A DNA stretch of 64,000 nt from RGIG4097 sp045613765 (GTDB taxonomy: Bacteria > Bacillota > Clostridia > Christensenellales > CAG-917). The position numbers and the translations under genes are program-made. The notes below the pieces were generated by a model, which saw only the letters and a program-made list of their open reading frames with translations, had not been told where the DNA came from and did not search any database. The stretch spans positions 1 to 64,000 of the forward strand of contig JAZLBO010000006.1 of assembly GCA_045613765.1 (NCBI GenBank), given 5' to 3'. Shown here one piece after another: positions 43,939 through 52,256 of the stretch (its first letter is position 1; every line of letters begins with the position of its first letter).

Positions 43939-45535
43939 TTGAATACTCCCAAAACCGAATTATTCGGTGTGCTTTCAACAGGACTTTGCCCATTGGTATT
44001 GAATTGTACTCTTGCTTGTCCAAAACTCCAAAGAGTATAGACAGAAAGAAGTACATTACATAGCATAACACAAAACCCACCAAAAGCGCAAGTATATCGT
44101 GTACGATATAAACCTTTGGCACGATAAGTGCAAGGGCTGTCATCAATCCTGAAAACAGAGCCAGTCCAATGGGATTACGGATTGACATTGACGTGAGTTT
44201 CAAGAAGTAGGCGTTGACTATCGCAAGAGATACAACTCCCATAGACAATAGCGCAACACCTGCCCCAACTATGCCAAGGTATCGCACAAGCACCAACATA
44301 AGCAGTGTTTTGACAACAACTGCACCACCAAGACCACCCACTGCCCACTTTGTTCTGTCAAGGGCTTGCAAAAGGGATACGTATATCTGCATAACTGACA
44401 TTATGAGGATATTTGGCGCAGTTATCGTGAGAAGCCGTGATGCAATCAACACCGAGTTATAGTCCAAGGACGAGTATAGCACGGATATGATTTCCTTTGA
44501 AAACACCATCATAAATACCGAAGATGGTATGCCTATTGTATAGGCAAGTTTCAAGGATAGGCGACTTTTGAAAAGTATGCTACTGACATCTCGCTCTGCT
44601 CTTGACACCGACACCGATGGCACGATTGCAATGGCAAGGGACATTATAAACACCACGGGCATATTGACAAGTGACGTGACGGGGCCGGACAACAATCCGT
44701 AGTTGGACGTTGCGCTTGCCGTTGAAAGTCCACCCATTTTCAACAAGTTGACAACCATAAAACTGTCAAAAAAGTTGGATAGGGGCATAATTATCGCCAC
44801 GATGGCAATGGGGAAGGCAATACGAAACATCCTTGCCCCTTCCTTTTTGTCAAATCGCAAGACTTTGTCTTGCACCTTGTGTTTTCGCTGTCTATAAACA
44901 TAGGTGGCAATGAGATATACAAGTGCCACAATTTCAGACACCGTCACTCCAACAAAAGCCCCTGCCACCGACCACATAAGTCCGTATGGTTTCAAGTATA
45001 TGGCAAGAAACAACCCAAGCCCCAACTTCACTGCTTGCTCTATGACGTTTGATACGGCAGTGGGGAGCATATACATTTCTCCTTGAAACCAACCACGAAA
45101 TCCCGCGATTATCCCAACGAAAAATATTGATGGTGCAACAATTTGAAAGCCGAGTGCCACATCTTCGTTTCCTTGCCACTTGGCAAGGGGGCGTGCAAGA
45201 GATAATACAAGCACCGTGCTTATGACGGATAATAGTGCAAGGACGGCTATGCTTGCAAAAAGGTATTTCTTGACACCTTCGCCCACTGCTCGCTTTTCTG
45301 CCACAATTCGTGACAGTGCCGTAGGCACTCCTGCACTTGACAACACCATAAAAAGAGCAAAGACAGGAAACACAAGTTGATACATACCCATGCCCTCTGC
45401 TCCAAGAACGTTGGTCAAGGGTATGCGATATAGTGCACCAATGACTTTTGCCACCACCGATCCTGTGGCAAGAACAGATGCACCACTCATCAAACTACCA
45501 TGCTTTTTGAACTTTGAAATAGACTTTTCCTTCAT
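43925..45535 (-). CDS. SpoVB/MurJ-like polysaccharide or lipid flippase
   Basis: This 536-residue MOP-superfamily protein has about 14 membrane segments and the opening ASVLATGSVVAKVIGALYRIPLTNVLG, characteristic of SpoVB/YabM-type flippases. It probably moves lipid-linked cell-wall precursors across the membrane during vegetative growth or spore cortex formation. The gene order spoVT, this gene, mazG matches the spoVT-yabM-yabN region of Bacillus subtilis. It overlaps spoVT by four bases (ATGA) and mazG by 14. Confidence 0.92.
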   Translation of the reverse strand: MKEKSISKFKKHGSLMSGASVLATGSVVAKVIGALYRIPLTNVLGAEGMGMYQLVFPVFALFMVLSSAGVPTALSRIVAEKRAVGEGVKKYLFASIAVLALLSVISTVLVLSLARPLAKWQGNEDVALGFQIVAPSIFFVGIIAGFRGWFQGEMYMLPTAVSNVIEQAVKLGLGLFLAIYLKPYGLMWSVAGAFVGVTVSEIVALVYLIATYVYRQRKHKVQDKVLRFDKKEGARMFRIAFPIAIVAIIMPLSNFFDSFMVVNLLKMGGLSTASATSNYGLLSGPVTSLVNMPVVFIMSLAIAIVPSVSVSRAERDVSSILFKSRLSLKLAYTIGIPSSVFMMVFSKEIISVLYSSLDYNSVLIASRLLTITAPNILIMSVMQIYVSLLQALDRTKWAVGGLGGAVVVKTLLMLVLVRYLGIVGAGVALLSMGVVSLAIVNAYFLKLTSMSIRNPIGLALFSGLMTALALIVPKVYIVHDILALLVGFVLCYVMYFFLSILFGVLDKQEYNSIPMGKVLLKAHRIIRFWEYSNGTQ

Positions 45536-46056
45536 TGTCCAACCACTGCGCCAAGGACTGCCGATGCAAAACGAATATAGCCAAGTTTGTTTTCATCAAG
45601 TTGCACTTTTGACACCACGATAACAGTGCCAAGAAGATCCCCATTGACAAGGACGGGCTCTGCAATCAAATAGCCTTCCTTGACAGGTTGTTCTTCAAAA
45701 ATAGCACCCATTTCAAGAGCGTCAAGCACAACGGAACTGCGTGTTGAAATGACCTTGTTCAAGTTGTCGGTTGGAGTGGAATTTCGTGGACTTTTGCCCT
45801 TGCCAAAGCAAGAAATAACCCTATCTCCTGCAATGACATACACTTCGCCACCAACGTACTCCCCTATCATATTCACAACGCCATCAGAGGCATAAAGCAT
45901 CTCATCAAAGGGGGAGTATTTGCGCAATACAAGGTTTTCTCCTTGGGGCAAAATTTCAAGCTCATCTCCTTCCTTGATACGCAGTGTGCGTCTTAATTCT
46001 TTGGGGATTACAATACGTCCCAACTCGTCAATTCGTCTTGTGATTGTTCCGTTCAT
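45532..46056 (-). CDS. spoVT: stage V sporulation regulator SpoVT
   Basis: This 174-residue protein starts at ATG 46056 with AGGAGG eight bases upstream; the frame to 46086 adds a few unneeded residues. The N-terminal 50 residues are an AbrB-type DNA-binding domain (GRIVIPKELRRTLRIKEGDELEI), and the rest is a GAF-like domain (ending LGYIRFASAVLGAVVGQ), as in SpoVT. It regulates late forespore genes in Bacillus. Its presence implies endospore formation. It is first of a spoVT-flippase-mazG operon. Confidence 0.94.
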   Translation of the reverse strand: MNGTITRRIDELGRIVIPKELRRTLRIKEGDELEILPQGENLVLRKYSPFDEMLYASDGVVNMIGEYVGGEVYVIAGDRVISCFGKGKSPRNSTPTDNLNKVISTRSSVVLDALEMGAIFEEQPVKEGYLIAEPVLVNGDLLGTVIVVSKVQLDENKLGYIRFASAVLGAVVGQ

Positions 46057-46153
46057 AGAAAAAACCTCCTGCTTTGTAGTTTGCATTGCAGAAGGTTTAT
46101 TATTCCAATTTTTTACTATAAAATCCGTTTTCGGTCAGTTGAAGAATTTTCTA

Positions 46154-46417
46154 TCACTTCTTTTCCACCACCAATTCAAGCACCAATGATGTAAAATCAA
46201 CATCTTCAACAAAGTCACGAGGGATATATTTGATACGGTTGAATTTGTCAAAATGCTTGTAGTGTGTAGGAAGACTGACGGGTGTTGAAACATCCATTGT
46301 ATAGCATATTTCTTGCAAGTCTTTTTTGAAATTTGCAGGGGTTGACACAAGGGCACTATCGTGGATAATGCTCTTCAAAAGTTTGTCGCCCTTCATAAGT
46401 TTTGCCCAGATTTTCAT
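46154..46417 (-). CDS. conserved small protein, function unknown
   Basis: An 87-residue protein (MKIWAKLMKGDKLLKSIIHD) whose ATG lies one base after the flavin reductase stop, so the two are probably cotranslated. It has a recognisable pattern (EICYTMDVSTPVSLPTHYKHF, KYIPRDFVEDVDF) that I recall from small conserved Clostridia proteins; no function is known. It is soluble with no membrane segment. The ribosome site is weak. Confidence 0.7.
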   Translation of the reverse strand: MKIWAKLMKGDKLLKSIIHDSALVSTPANFKKDLQEICYTMDVSTPVSLPTHYKHFDKFNRIKYIPRDFVEDVDFTSLVLELVVEKK

Positions 46418-46418
46418 A

Positions 46419-46904
46419 TTAGTATTCTTCTATAATTTCGCCAAAGAAAAATGAGTGTCTATCGTCTGCTGAATATTGGTCTTTGCCGGTGTACCACTTT
46501 GGCACAAGGCTCACGTCCATATCGCCCATAGGCACTATGCCAACGACCTTACATTCATAGTACTTTTGGCAACCCTTGACAACACAAGTTCCAACAGATT
46601 TTGCAGGTTGTTTTTCCATGCCTGTTTCTGCCCACTTGTCATAATCTCTGCCACTCTTTGAGCCACAAAAACCAAGTTCCTTTTTGAAAGTGCCTGCCTC
46701 GGGGACACTGACTGTAAACTCTCTTGTCTTTTCAATAAGACCGTATGTGTGACGGCACTCTCTTATGGGTGCAATGAAAATCTTTTTGCCCCACATGACG
46801 CCAACAAAACCCCAACTGCAAACCATAGGATTGTCATCAGCAGTGACAAAACAGCCGGTGTTGAAAGCGCTATTCATAAAATCCATATCTTTGAATTCGT
46901 GCAT
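46419..46904 (-). CDS. flavin reductase-like domain protein (flavoredoxin type)
   Basis: This 161-residue protein begins at ATG 46904 with AGGAG five bases upstream; the frame to 46922 would need a TTG. It has the FMN-binding split-barrel pattern (NTGCFVTADDNPMVCSWGFVGVMWGKK, HTYGLIEKTREFTVSVP, GFCGSKSGRDYDKWAETG) of the flavin reductase/flavoredoxin family. Cys residues fit a redox or iron-sulfur-adjacent role in anaerobes. The partner is unknown. Confidence 0.88.
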   Translation of the reverse strand: MHEFKDMDFMNSAFNTGCFVTADDNPMVCSWGFVGVMWGKKIFIAPIRECRHTYGLIEKTREFTVSVPEAGTFKKELGFCGSKSGRDYDKWAETGMEKQPAKSVGTCVVKGCQKYYECKVVGIVPMGDMDVSLVPKWYTGKDQYSADDRHSFFFGEIIEEY

Positions 46905-47189
46905 ACTAACTCCTAAAATCAATATATTTTAATATATGATAACACACTTTCACGGGTGTCGGCAATAGCCATTGTAAAAAAAGCCAAGATATGTTCAATT
47001 TTGCTCGCATTTTTATATTCAATCGAGTCTATTTCTCAATTTTTTGCAAGATTTGGCAAGATTTTCAATAGTCGCCGACAACCAGTCGTGCCACCATATA
47101 TTGTAAAAAATAATTTTATTATTTTACCCCTTTGGTTTTTTTTGAGTTTTGTGCTAAAATTTGTTTCACTTAATTTTGGAGATATAGAT

Positions 47190-48638
47190 ATGGCATTTGT
47201 ACGATTTTCAAGCGACTTTTTGATGGAAACTTTCACTCTCGTTGACAACCTTTTTGTCCACGAGCATTTGCCCTATCTTGAAGAAAAACAAATCAAGGTC
47301 TATATCTATGGTCTTTATCTTTGTGGTACAAACTGCGACAATACTGTGGAAAATCTCTGCACCGTCCTTGACGTCACTGAAGATGAACTCCTTGCAATCT
47401 ACAAGGAATTTGAAGATCTTGGTCTTGTGAAGATTTTGAATACATTGCCTTTTGAAGTGAAATATCTCTCTTTGAAACGTGGTATGCAACCCCCCAAGAA
47501 GTACAAGGCAGAAAAGTGGAACGATTTCAACACTATTCTTCAATCTCTTTTCCCCGAAAGATTGCTCACACCCAACGAGTACAACGAGTACTACAACTTC
47601 ATTGAAAGCACCAAGATCCAAGAAGACGTGCTTCTTATGATCGTGCAATACTGCATTGATGCAAAGGGCCCTTCCGTGAGATACCCCTACGTCTTTACAG
47701 TGGCAAGAAGTTGGATACAAGATGGTGTCCGTACTGTCACTGACGTTGAAAACAAACTCAACGAGTTTGAATCTCAAAGCGAAGAAATGCGCGAAATTCT
47801 CCTTTCTCTTGGCAGAAAGAGTGGCGCAGATATTGAAGAAAAACAAATGCTTCGCAAGTGGAAACGTAGTTGGGGATTTGAACTTCCTGCCATTTTGACT
47901 GCATCAAAATCACTCAAAGGTGGCAAAACTTTCAAAAAGTTGGATGCAAAACTTGACGAGTTCTTCCGTATGAACATCTTCACTCCCGAAGAAATGAAGG
48001 ACTACGCTCAATATCGTGAGCATCTCAATGAACTTGCCATTGCAATCAACAAAACCATTGGCGTATATTACGAATCACTTGAGCACATCATTGAAGTTTA
48101 CACTATCCCTTGGACAACAAAGGGTTTCAGTGATGATGCACTTTTGAAGATTGCACACTACTGCTTTGTCAGTGGCATACGCACCCTTGACGGCATGAAC
48201 AATGCAGTCAACAAGTTCTACTCACAAGGCTACATAACTGCAGAAGGCGTTGATGAATTTATCTCTGCCGGCATCAAGCAAGACGGCAAAATCAAAGACA
48301 TCATTGACAAAGTTCAAAGCAGTCGAAATGTCAGTGGTAAGGATAGAGAGTTCTATCGCACTTGGACAAGCGTGTGGGGATTTGATGATGAAATCATCCT
48401 TTACGCAGCAGAACTTGCAGTGGGCAAGCCCTACCCTATGACTTTCATCAACCAACTTCTTTCAGGTTGGAAAAATGCAAACGTTTCAACCATTGATGAT
48501 GCAAAGAAACTTGGCGTAAAAGTGGCAGAAAACAAGCAACAAAACCACAAAGAAACCTATATTGAAAGACAATACACTGAAGAAGAAATCCAAGCAATTT
48601 TCAGTGATATAGACAACTTTGACAATCTGGAAATTTGA
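47190..48638 (+). CDS. DnaD/DnaB-like replication initiation protein
   Basis: This 482-residue protein starts at ATG 47190 with TTGGAG eight bases upstream. The longer frame (to 46956) encodes a low-complexity hydrophobic stretch without a site. The N-terminal ~110 residues look like the winged-helix domain of DnaD/DnaB (VKVYIYGLYLCG, LLAIYKEFEDLGLVKIL). Two DnaB2-type helical domains follow (WGFELPAILTAS, YITAEGVDEF; WGFDDEIILYAAELAV). In Firmicutes such proteins recruit the helicase and its loader to origins. The DnaC-like loader follows directly, supporting the role. Confidence 0.9.
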   Translation: MAFVRFSSDFLMETFTLVDNLFVHEHLPYLEEKQIKVYIYGLYLCGTNCDNTVENLCTVLDVTEDELLAIYKEFEDLGLVKILNTLPFEVKYLSLKRGMQPPKKYKAEKWNDFNTILQSLFPERLLTPNEYNEYYNFIESTKIQEDVLLMIVQYCIDAKGPSVRYPYVFTVARSWIQDGVRTVTDVENKLNEFESQSEEMREILLSLGRKSGADIEEKQMLRKWKRSWGFELPAILTASKSLKGGKTFKKLDAKLDEFFRMNIFTPEEMKDYAQYREHLNELAIAINKTIGVYYESLEHIIEVYTIPWTTKGFSDDALLKIAHYCFVSGIRTLDGMNNAVNKFYSQGYITAEGVDEFISAGIKQDGKIKDIIDKVQSSRNVSGKDREFYRTWTSVWGFDDEIILYAAELAVGKPYPMTFINQLLSGWKNANVSTIDDAKKLGVKVAENKQQNHKETYIERQYTEEEIQAIFSDIDNFDNLEI

Positions 48639-48639
48639 T

Positions 48640-49560
48640 ATGAAAAAAAGAGTTCTTGACAAGGTCTTTGCCGACCTCAATCAAAAAGTACAAGCAAGGC
48701 AAAACGCCCTTGCATCTTTGCGTGCACAAGCATACGAGATTGAAGAAATCTCCAATGCACAAAGAGATTATTCAAAGGCAAAGTTTGACGCTCTTGCAAA
48801 AGGTGTTCAAAATGATGAAAATCTCAAAAACGCACGTTCAAAGTATATAAATGCACTTGTAAAATACGGATATAGTGAAAATTCCTTTGATTACGTGCCT
48901 TTCTGCAAGGCTTGTGGCGACACGGGATACACTGACGGTAAGTTGTGTGGTTGTGTCAAAAAAAAATATATCATCAACCTTGCAAAAGAGTGCGATATCA
49001 TCACAAAAGCCCCCTTCTCTTTCAAAGATTGCAACACTGACGGCATGAGAAAGGAACAAGGAGATGCACTTAAAAAACTCTATGATTTTGCAGAGAAATA
49101 CGTGGCAAAATACCCAAACGTCACAAAACACATTTTGGTGTTTATGGGCGCAACCGGCACAGGCAAAAGTTGTCTTGCATCTGCCATGTCAAGAAAGGCA
49201 GTCCTTGAAAAAGGAAAAAGCGCACTTGTGATGTCTGCATACGAGTTCAACAACAACTCTCTCAACTGCCATCTCGCACCTATGGAAGACAAAAATCGTA
49301 TCCTTCACGACGTGATGACCTGCGATTTCCTTGTCATTGACGACCTTGGCACAGAGCCTATGCTCAAAAACGTAACTTGTGAATATATGCAACTCATCCT
49401 TGACGAAAGAGTGCGCAGAAACGTGACGACTATCATCACAACCAATCTCAGTGAATTGCAGTTGAAGGAAAGATATGGCGAGCGTATCTTCAGCAGATTG
49501 AGTGATGCAAAGGGATCACTTATGCGCAATATCCCCGGTCAAGACCTTAGATTGAAGTAA
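48640..49560 (+). CDS. DnaC/DnaI-like helicase loader ATPase
   Basis: This 306-residue protein starts one base after the DnaD-like stop; the longer frame would need a TTG. It has an N-terminal helical region, a zinc-binding knuckle C89-x2-C92...C103-x-C105, and an AAA+ domain with Walker A GATGTGKS (170-177), Walker B FLVIDDLG and sensor 1 TIITTN. It loads the replicative helicase. In Bacillus DnaI the N-terminal zinc domain binds helicase, and the same arrangement is seen here. Confidence 0.92.
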   Translation: MKKRVLDKVFADLNQKVQARQNALASLRAQAYEIEEISNAQRDYSKAKFDALAKGVQNDENLKNARSKYINALVKYGYSENSFDYVPFCKACGDTGYTDGKLCGCVKKKYIINLAKECDIITKAPFSFKDCNTDGMRKEQGDALKKLYDFAEKYVAKYPNVTKHILVFMGATGTGKSCLASAMSRKAVLEKGKSALVMSAYEFNNNSLNCHLAPMEDKNRILHDVMTCDFLVIDDLGTEPMLKNVTCEYMQLILDERVRRNVTTIITTNLSELQLKERYGERIFSRLSDAKGSLMRNIPGQDLRLK

Positions 49561-49628
49561 TTGATATCCTTGACAAAGTAAATATCAACCAAGCAAAACA
49601 ATAATCAACAACCTACAATTAGCAAATG

Positions 49629-49657
49629 AAAAAGCACCGAAGTTTCGGTGCTTTTTT
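49629..49657. terminator. terminator between loader gene and minus-strand membrane gene
   Basis: AAGCACCGAA/TTCGGTGCTT hairpin with A and T runs serves both converging genes. Confidence 0.85.
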
Positions 49658-49696
49658 GTTTTGATTGATTTGAGATACGCTATTTGATTTGACGTT

Positions 49697-50200
49697 TTAG
49701 CCTATGTTGATAGAATTTGTAAGACCAAGTGCATTGAAGATTTGGTTGGGCAATGATGTCACGCCTTCAACAAAGTGGACTTTGTAGTTTTTGCCTGTTG
49801 TGTCAATGTGCAACACACCGTAATCTCTCACAAGATATTTGATGAAAAGGTTTTCAGGGACACCAATAATTGTGTCGATATCATCTTTTGCAATGACCAC
49901 TTCGCCTTTTCTTGTGTAGATAACAAGATTGTCGCCTTCAATACGGACAAGGTCTTCGGGGGATTTCTTCCAGTTGACAAAACGGATTGTAAACCAAACG
50001 CTACCACAAATGGTGACTGCCAAAAAGAGTCCAACAATGAGTGACACATAGTATCCATCAACAAAAAGACCGGGGCCATACAATGAGATGACAACTATGA
50101 CGCCAACGATTGTTGCAACTGTGAGAACCATGCAAAGAATTGCACAACCCAAGAGATAATAGAAGATTGCTGATGCTGTAGATTTTCTGCCTAAAGTCAT
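49697..50200 (-). CDS. two-TM membrane protein with PH-like domain
   Basis: This 167-residue protein has two N-terminal membrane helices (about 12-40 and 48-72), followed by a beta-rich domain (LVRIEGDNLVIYTRKGEVVIAKDDIDTIIGVPE...YGVLHIDTTGKNYKVHFVEGV) with the spacing of bacterial pleckstrin-homology-like (bPH) domains. Function is unknown. AAGG precedes the start. Positions 50201-50401 are A/T-rich with no gene. Confidence 0.75.
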   Translation of the reverse strand: MTLGRKSTASAIFYYLLGCAILCMVLTVATIVGVIVVISLYGPGLFVDGYYVSLIVGLFLAVTICGSVWFTIRFVNWKKSPEDLVRIEGDNLVIYTRKGEVVIAKDDIDTIIGVPENLFIKYLVRDYGVLHIDTTGKNYKVHFVEGVTSLPNQIFNALGLTNSINIG

Positions 50201-50401
50201 TTCTATATTCCTTTTTTGTTAAATTATTTTTCTTTTGATACACCGATATTTGCACTGCGTTTTGTCGCACAAATATCATCTATTGATGATAATACACCTT
50301 CTTGCGCACAATGTCAATAGTCAATTTTGTTCATGTCATTTGATGATGGCAAATGATGACATTTATTTTTTGTAATTTGCTTGAAATAGTGTTTTATCTT
50401 C

Positions 50402-51310
50402 CTATTCTTCGCACATAAAGTGTTCTTTGTGCTTATTGAAGAAATTAAAATACATTTTGGGATTTTCAAGTTCCCACCACTTTTTCACGGACACAGGGTA
50501 TTCGTCAAGGTCATAGATTTTGGCATTGTCTATGGCAAGCATAAAGGGTGAGTGAGTGGCAATGATAAACTGACAACCACTGTACTTTGCCATATCCTTG
50601 ATCATATCTGCAAGTTCCATTTGGAATTTGGGGGATAGACTATTTTCAGGCTCGTCAAGAAGGAAGAGTGTATCGTTTTTCAACTTTTTGTAGAAGAACT
50701 TGAGCGCAGTTTCTCCATTGGAATTGAGTTTGACTTCCTTGCCGTTTTTGAGATATACGTATTGCCTTTTGGACAAACTCTTTTTCCTTGCAAGGACTTG
50801 TTCTCTCTTTTCTTCATAGTCTTCAAGGCCACGCATTTTAACGGTGTCGCTATACTTAAGTTCAAGATGCATTTGACGTACGTTTTCCACGTTGTCGTGT
50901 ATATCTTGATTGTTGACACGGACATTGAGCATATAGTCAAACACATCATCACTTGTGATTATTCTACTGCCGTTTGGCACGTTTAGTTTGTCCCCTTCGT
51001 CATCATAACCCATTTTGTGCTTGCAACAATCAGTGTAAACGTCAAACATTGTACTACTATTGAACGGCGCCATTCTTTTCAAACTCAACTTGTTTGTTAT
51101 AAGGTTGAGCAATGTGCTTTTGCCACTTCCGTTGCCACCATACAAAATTGTCACGTCACTGAAATCAAGGCTTGAAAGACCTTTTTCAATAAATATACGG
51201 CAAGGATACGGATTTGAGGTGTATCCTGCTTGACTACTATACCAATCGCCCTGCGAAATATCATCTTCTTGGGCATGGGCGGGCAATTTGAATTGGTCAA
51301 GATAAATCAT
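50402..51310 (-). CDS. AAA-family/ABC-like ATPase in MarR operon
   Basis: This 302-residue ATPase has Walker A YGGNGSGKST (about 57-66), a long middle insertion (coiled, KSLSKRQYVYLKNGKEVKLNSNGET carrying a signature-like element), Walker B LFLLDEPENSLSPK and IATHSPF, the switch His. It belongs to the AAA_21/predicted-ATPase group rather than transporter ATPases, because no permease is adjacent. It lies nine bases after the MarR gene. Possible roles include stress response or defence; nothing in the sequence settles it. Confidence 0.82.
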   Translation of the reverse strand: MIYLDQFKLPAHAQEDDISQGDWYSSQAGYTSNPYPCRIFIEKGLSSLDFSDVTILYGGNGSGKSTLLNLITNKLSLKRMAPFNSSTMFDVYTDCCKHKMGYDDEGDKLNVPNGSRIITSDDVFDYMLNVRVNNQDIHDNVENVRQMHLELKYSDTVKMRGLEDYEEKREQVLARKKSLSKRQYVYLKNGKEVKLNSNGETALKFFYKKLKNDTLFLLDEPENSLSPKFQMELADMIKDMAKYSGCQFIIATHSPFMLAIDNAKIYDLDEYPVSVKKWWELENPKMYFNFFNKHKEHFMCEE

Positions 51311-51319
51311 ATTCCTCTC

Positions 51320-51754
51320 TTATCCTTCTGCATCAATATTGTTTGTCATCAATTTGAGCAAAGCCTCAAAGACTTGTCTTTCTGTTGTTTCAAAGTGATT
51401 GAAGGCCTTTTCAAAAAATTCTGCTCTTGTTTCTTCAATGGCAAGACGAATTTCTTCTCCTTTTGTAGTAAGCACCAACGTTTGCTCACGTTTGTCGGCG
51501 TTGGACACTTGGGCAGTGATATATCCTTTTTCTTTCAAGGATTTGACACTGCGAGATACAAGACCTTTGCTCACATCAGTCATTGCCACGATTTCCCTTG
51601 CAGAATTTGTGTGTATAAGACAACACAAAACTTCAATCTCGTTGGGAGAAAGTGTAAATCTGCCAAGTGCTTTCAAAAGGTGCTTGGTGTAGGATTGCTC
51701 CAACTTCTTGAAAGCGCTGAAAAAATATGCGTTGTTTTCAAAATTTCTTTCCAT
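51320..51754 (-). CDS. MarR-family regulator, probably leaderless
   Basis: This 144-residue protein has a winged helix (TLSPNEIEVLCCLIHTNSAREIVAMTDVSKGLVSRSVKSLKEKGYITAQVSNADKREQTL, given in pieces: VSKGLVSRSVKSL is the recognition region) and helical dimer ends. The ATG at 51754 sits at the predicted transcription start, so the mRNA would have no leader; no Shine-Dalgarno is present. A palindrome in the promoter suggests autoregulation. It is followed by the ATPase gene. Confidence 0.88.
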   Translation of the reverse strand: MERNFENNAYFFSAFKKLEQSYTKHLLKALGRFTLSPNEIEVLCCLIHTNSAREIVAMTDVSKGLVSRSVKSLKEKGYITAQVSNADKREQTLVLTTKGEEIRLAIEETRAEFFEKAFNHFETTERQVFEALLKLMTNNIDAEG

Positions 51755-51760
51755 ACAAAT

Positions 51761-51789
51761 AGTATACAATGTAAACTAATTTTTGTCAA
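51761..51789 (-). promoter_or_regulatory. MarR promoter overlapping operator
   Basis: On the minus strand TTGACA (51789-51784), 17 bases, TATACT (51766-51761). The start of transcription would fall about 51754, which is the ATG. AGTATACAATGTAAACT (51761-51777) is an imperfect palindrome covering the -10, typical of MarR binding. Confidence 0.7.
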
Positions 51790-51828
51790 AAGAAATAAAA
51801 AATATTTTCAAAAGCACGGCTCGTGTGA

Positions 51829-51857
51829 TTGACAAGACACATACCGTGTATTATAAT
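51829..51857 (+). promoter_or_regulatory. promoter of small Xre gene
   Basis: TTGACA (51829-51834), 17 bases, TATAAT (51852-51857), a consensus match. The spacer contains ACAC-ATACC-GTGT, a possible operator. It is divergent from the MarR promoter. Confidence 0.8.
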
Positions 51858-51883
51858 AGGATACAATCAAATGGAGGTGCAAT

Positions 51884-52096
51884 ATGCTTCATACATGTTT
51901 CCCTGAAAGACTCAAATCACTTCGTCAAGAAAAGAATATCAAGCAAAGTGATCTTGCAGAACATCTCAAAGTGACAAAATCTGCCGTTTCCGGCTGGGAA
52001 GTTGGCAGAAATCAACCAAGTTTTGACATTTTGATTGAACTCAGCATATATTTTGAAGTTTCAGTTGACTACCTTATTGGCAGAAGAAACTACTAA
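51884..52096 (+). CDS. small Xre-family regulator
   Basis: A 70-residue helix-turn-helix protein (RLKSLRQEKNIKQSDLAEHL, TKSAVSGWEVGRNQPS, VSVDYLIGR), with the classical Cro/C1-type order and no extra domain. GGAGG precedes the start, behind a consensus promoter. Targets are unknown. It faces away from the MarR-ATPase operon. Confidence 0.92.
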   Translation: MLHTCFPERLKSLRQEKNIKQSDLAEHLKVTKSAVSGWEVGRNQPSFDILIELSIYFEVSVDYLIGRRNY

Positions 52097-52157
52097 TATC
52101 AAAGGGGTATTTCTCTCCTTCCCCTGAAAATCAAGCGCAAATGACCTTTGCGAGCAA

Positions 52158-52193
52158 AATAAAAGCGAAACACAAATCGTGTTTCGCTTTTTG
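52158..52193. terminator. terminator between small Xre gene and uvrA
   Basis: AAAGCGAAACAC pairs with GTGTTTCGCTTT around CAAATC-like loop bases, with A/T runs on both sides, so it can end transcription from both directions. Confidence 0.8.
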
Positions 52194-52256
52194 TTTCAGT
52201 CAACGTTTCGTTGATTTGATTTTTGTCACAGTTTTTCTTATATCGTTTTGTTTTAA

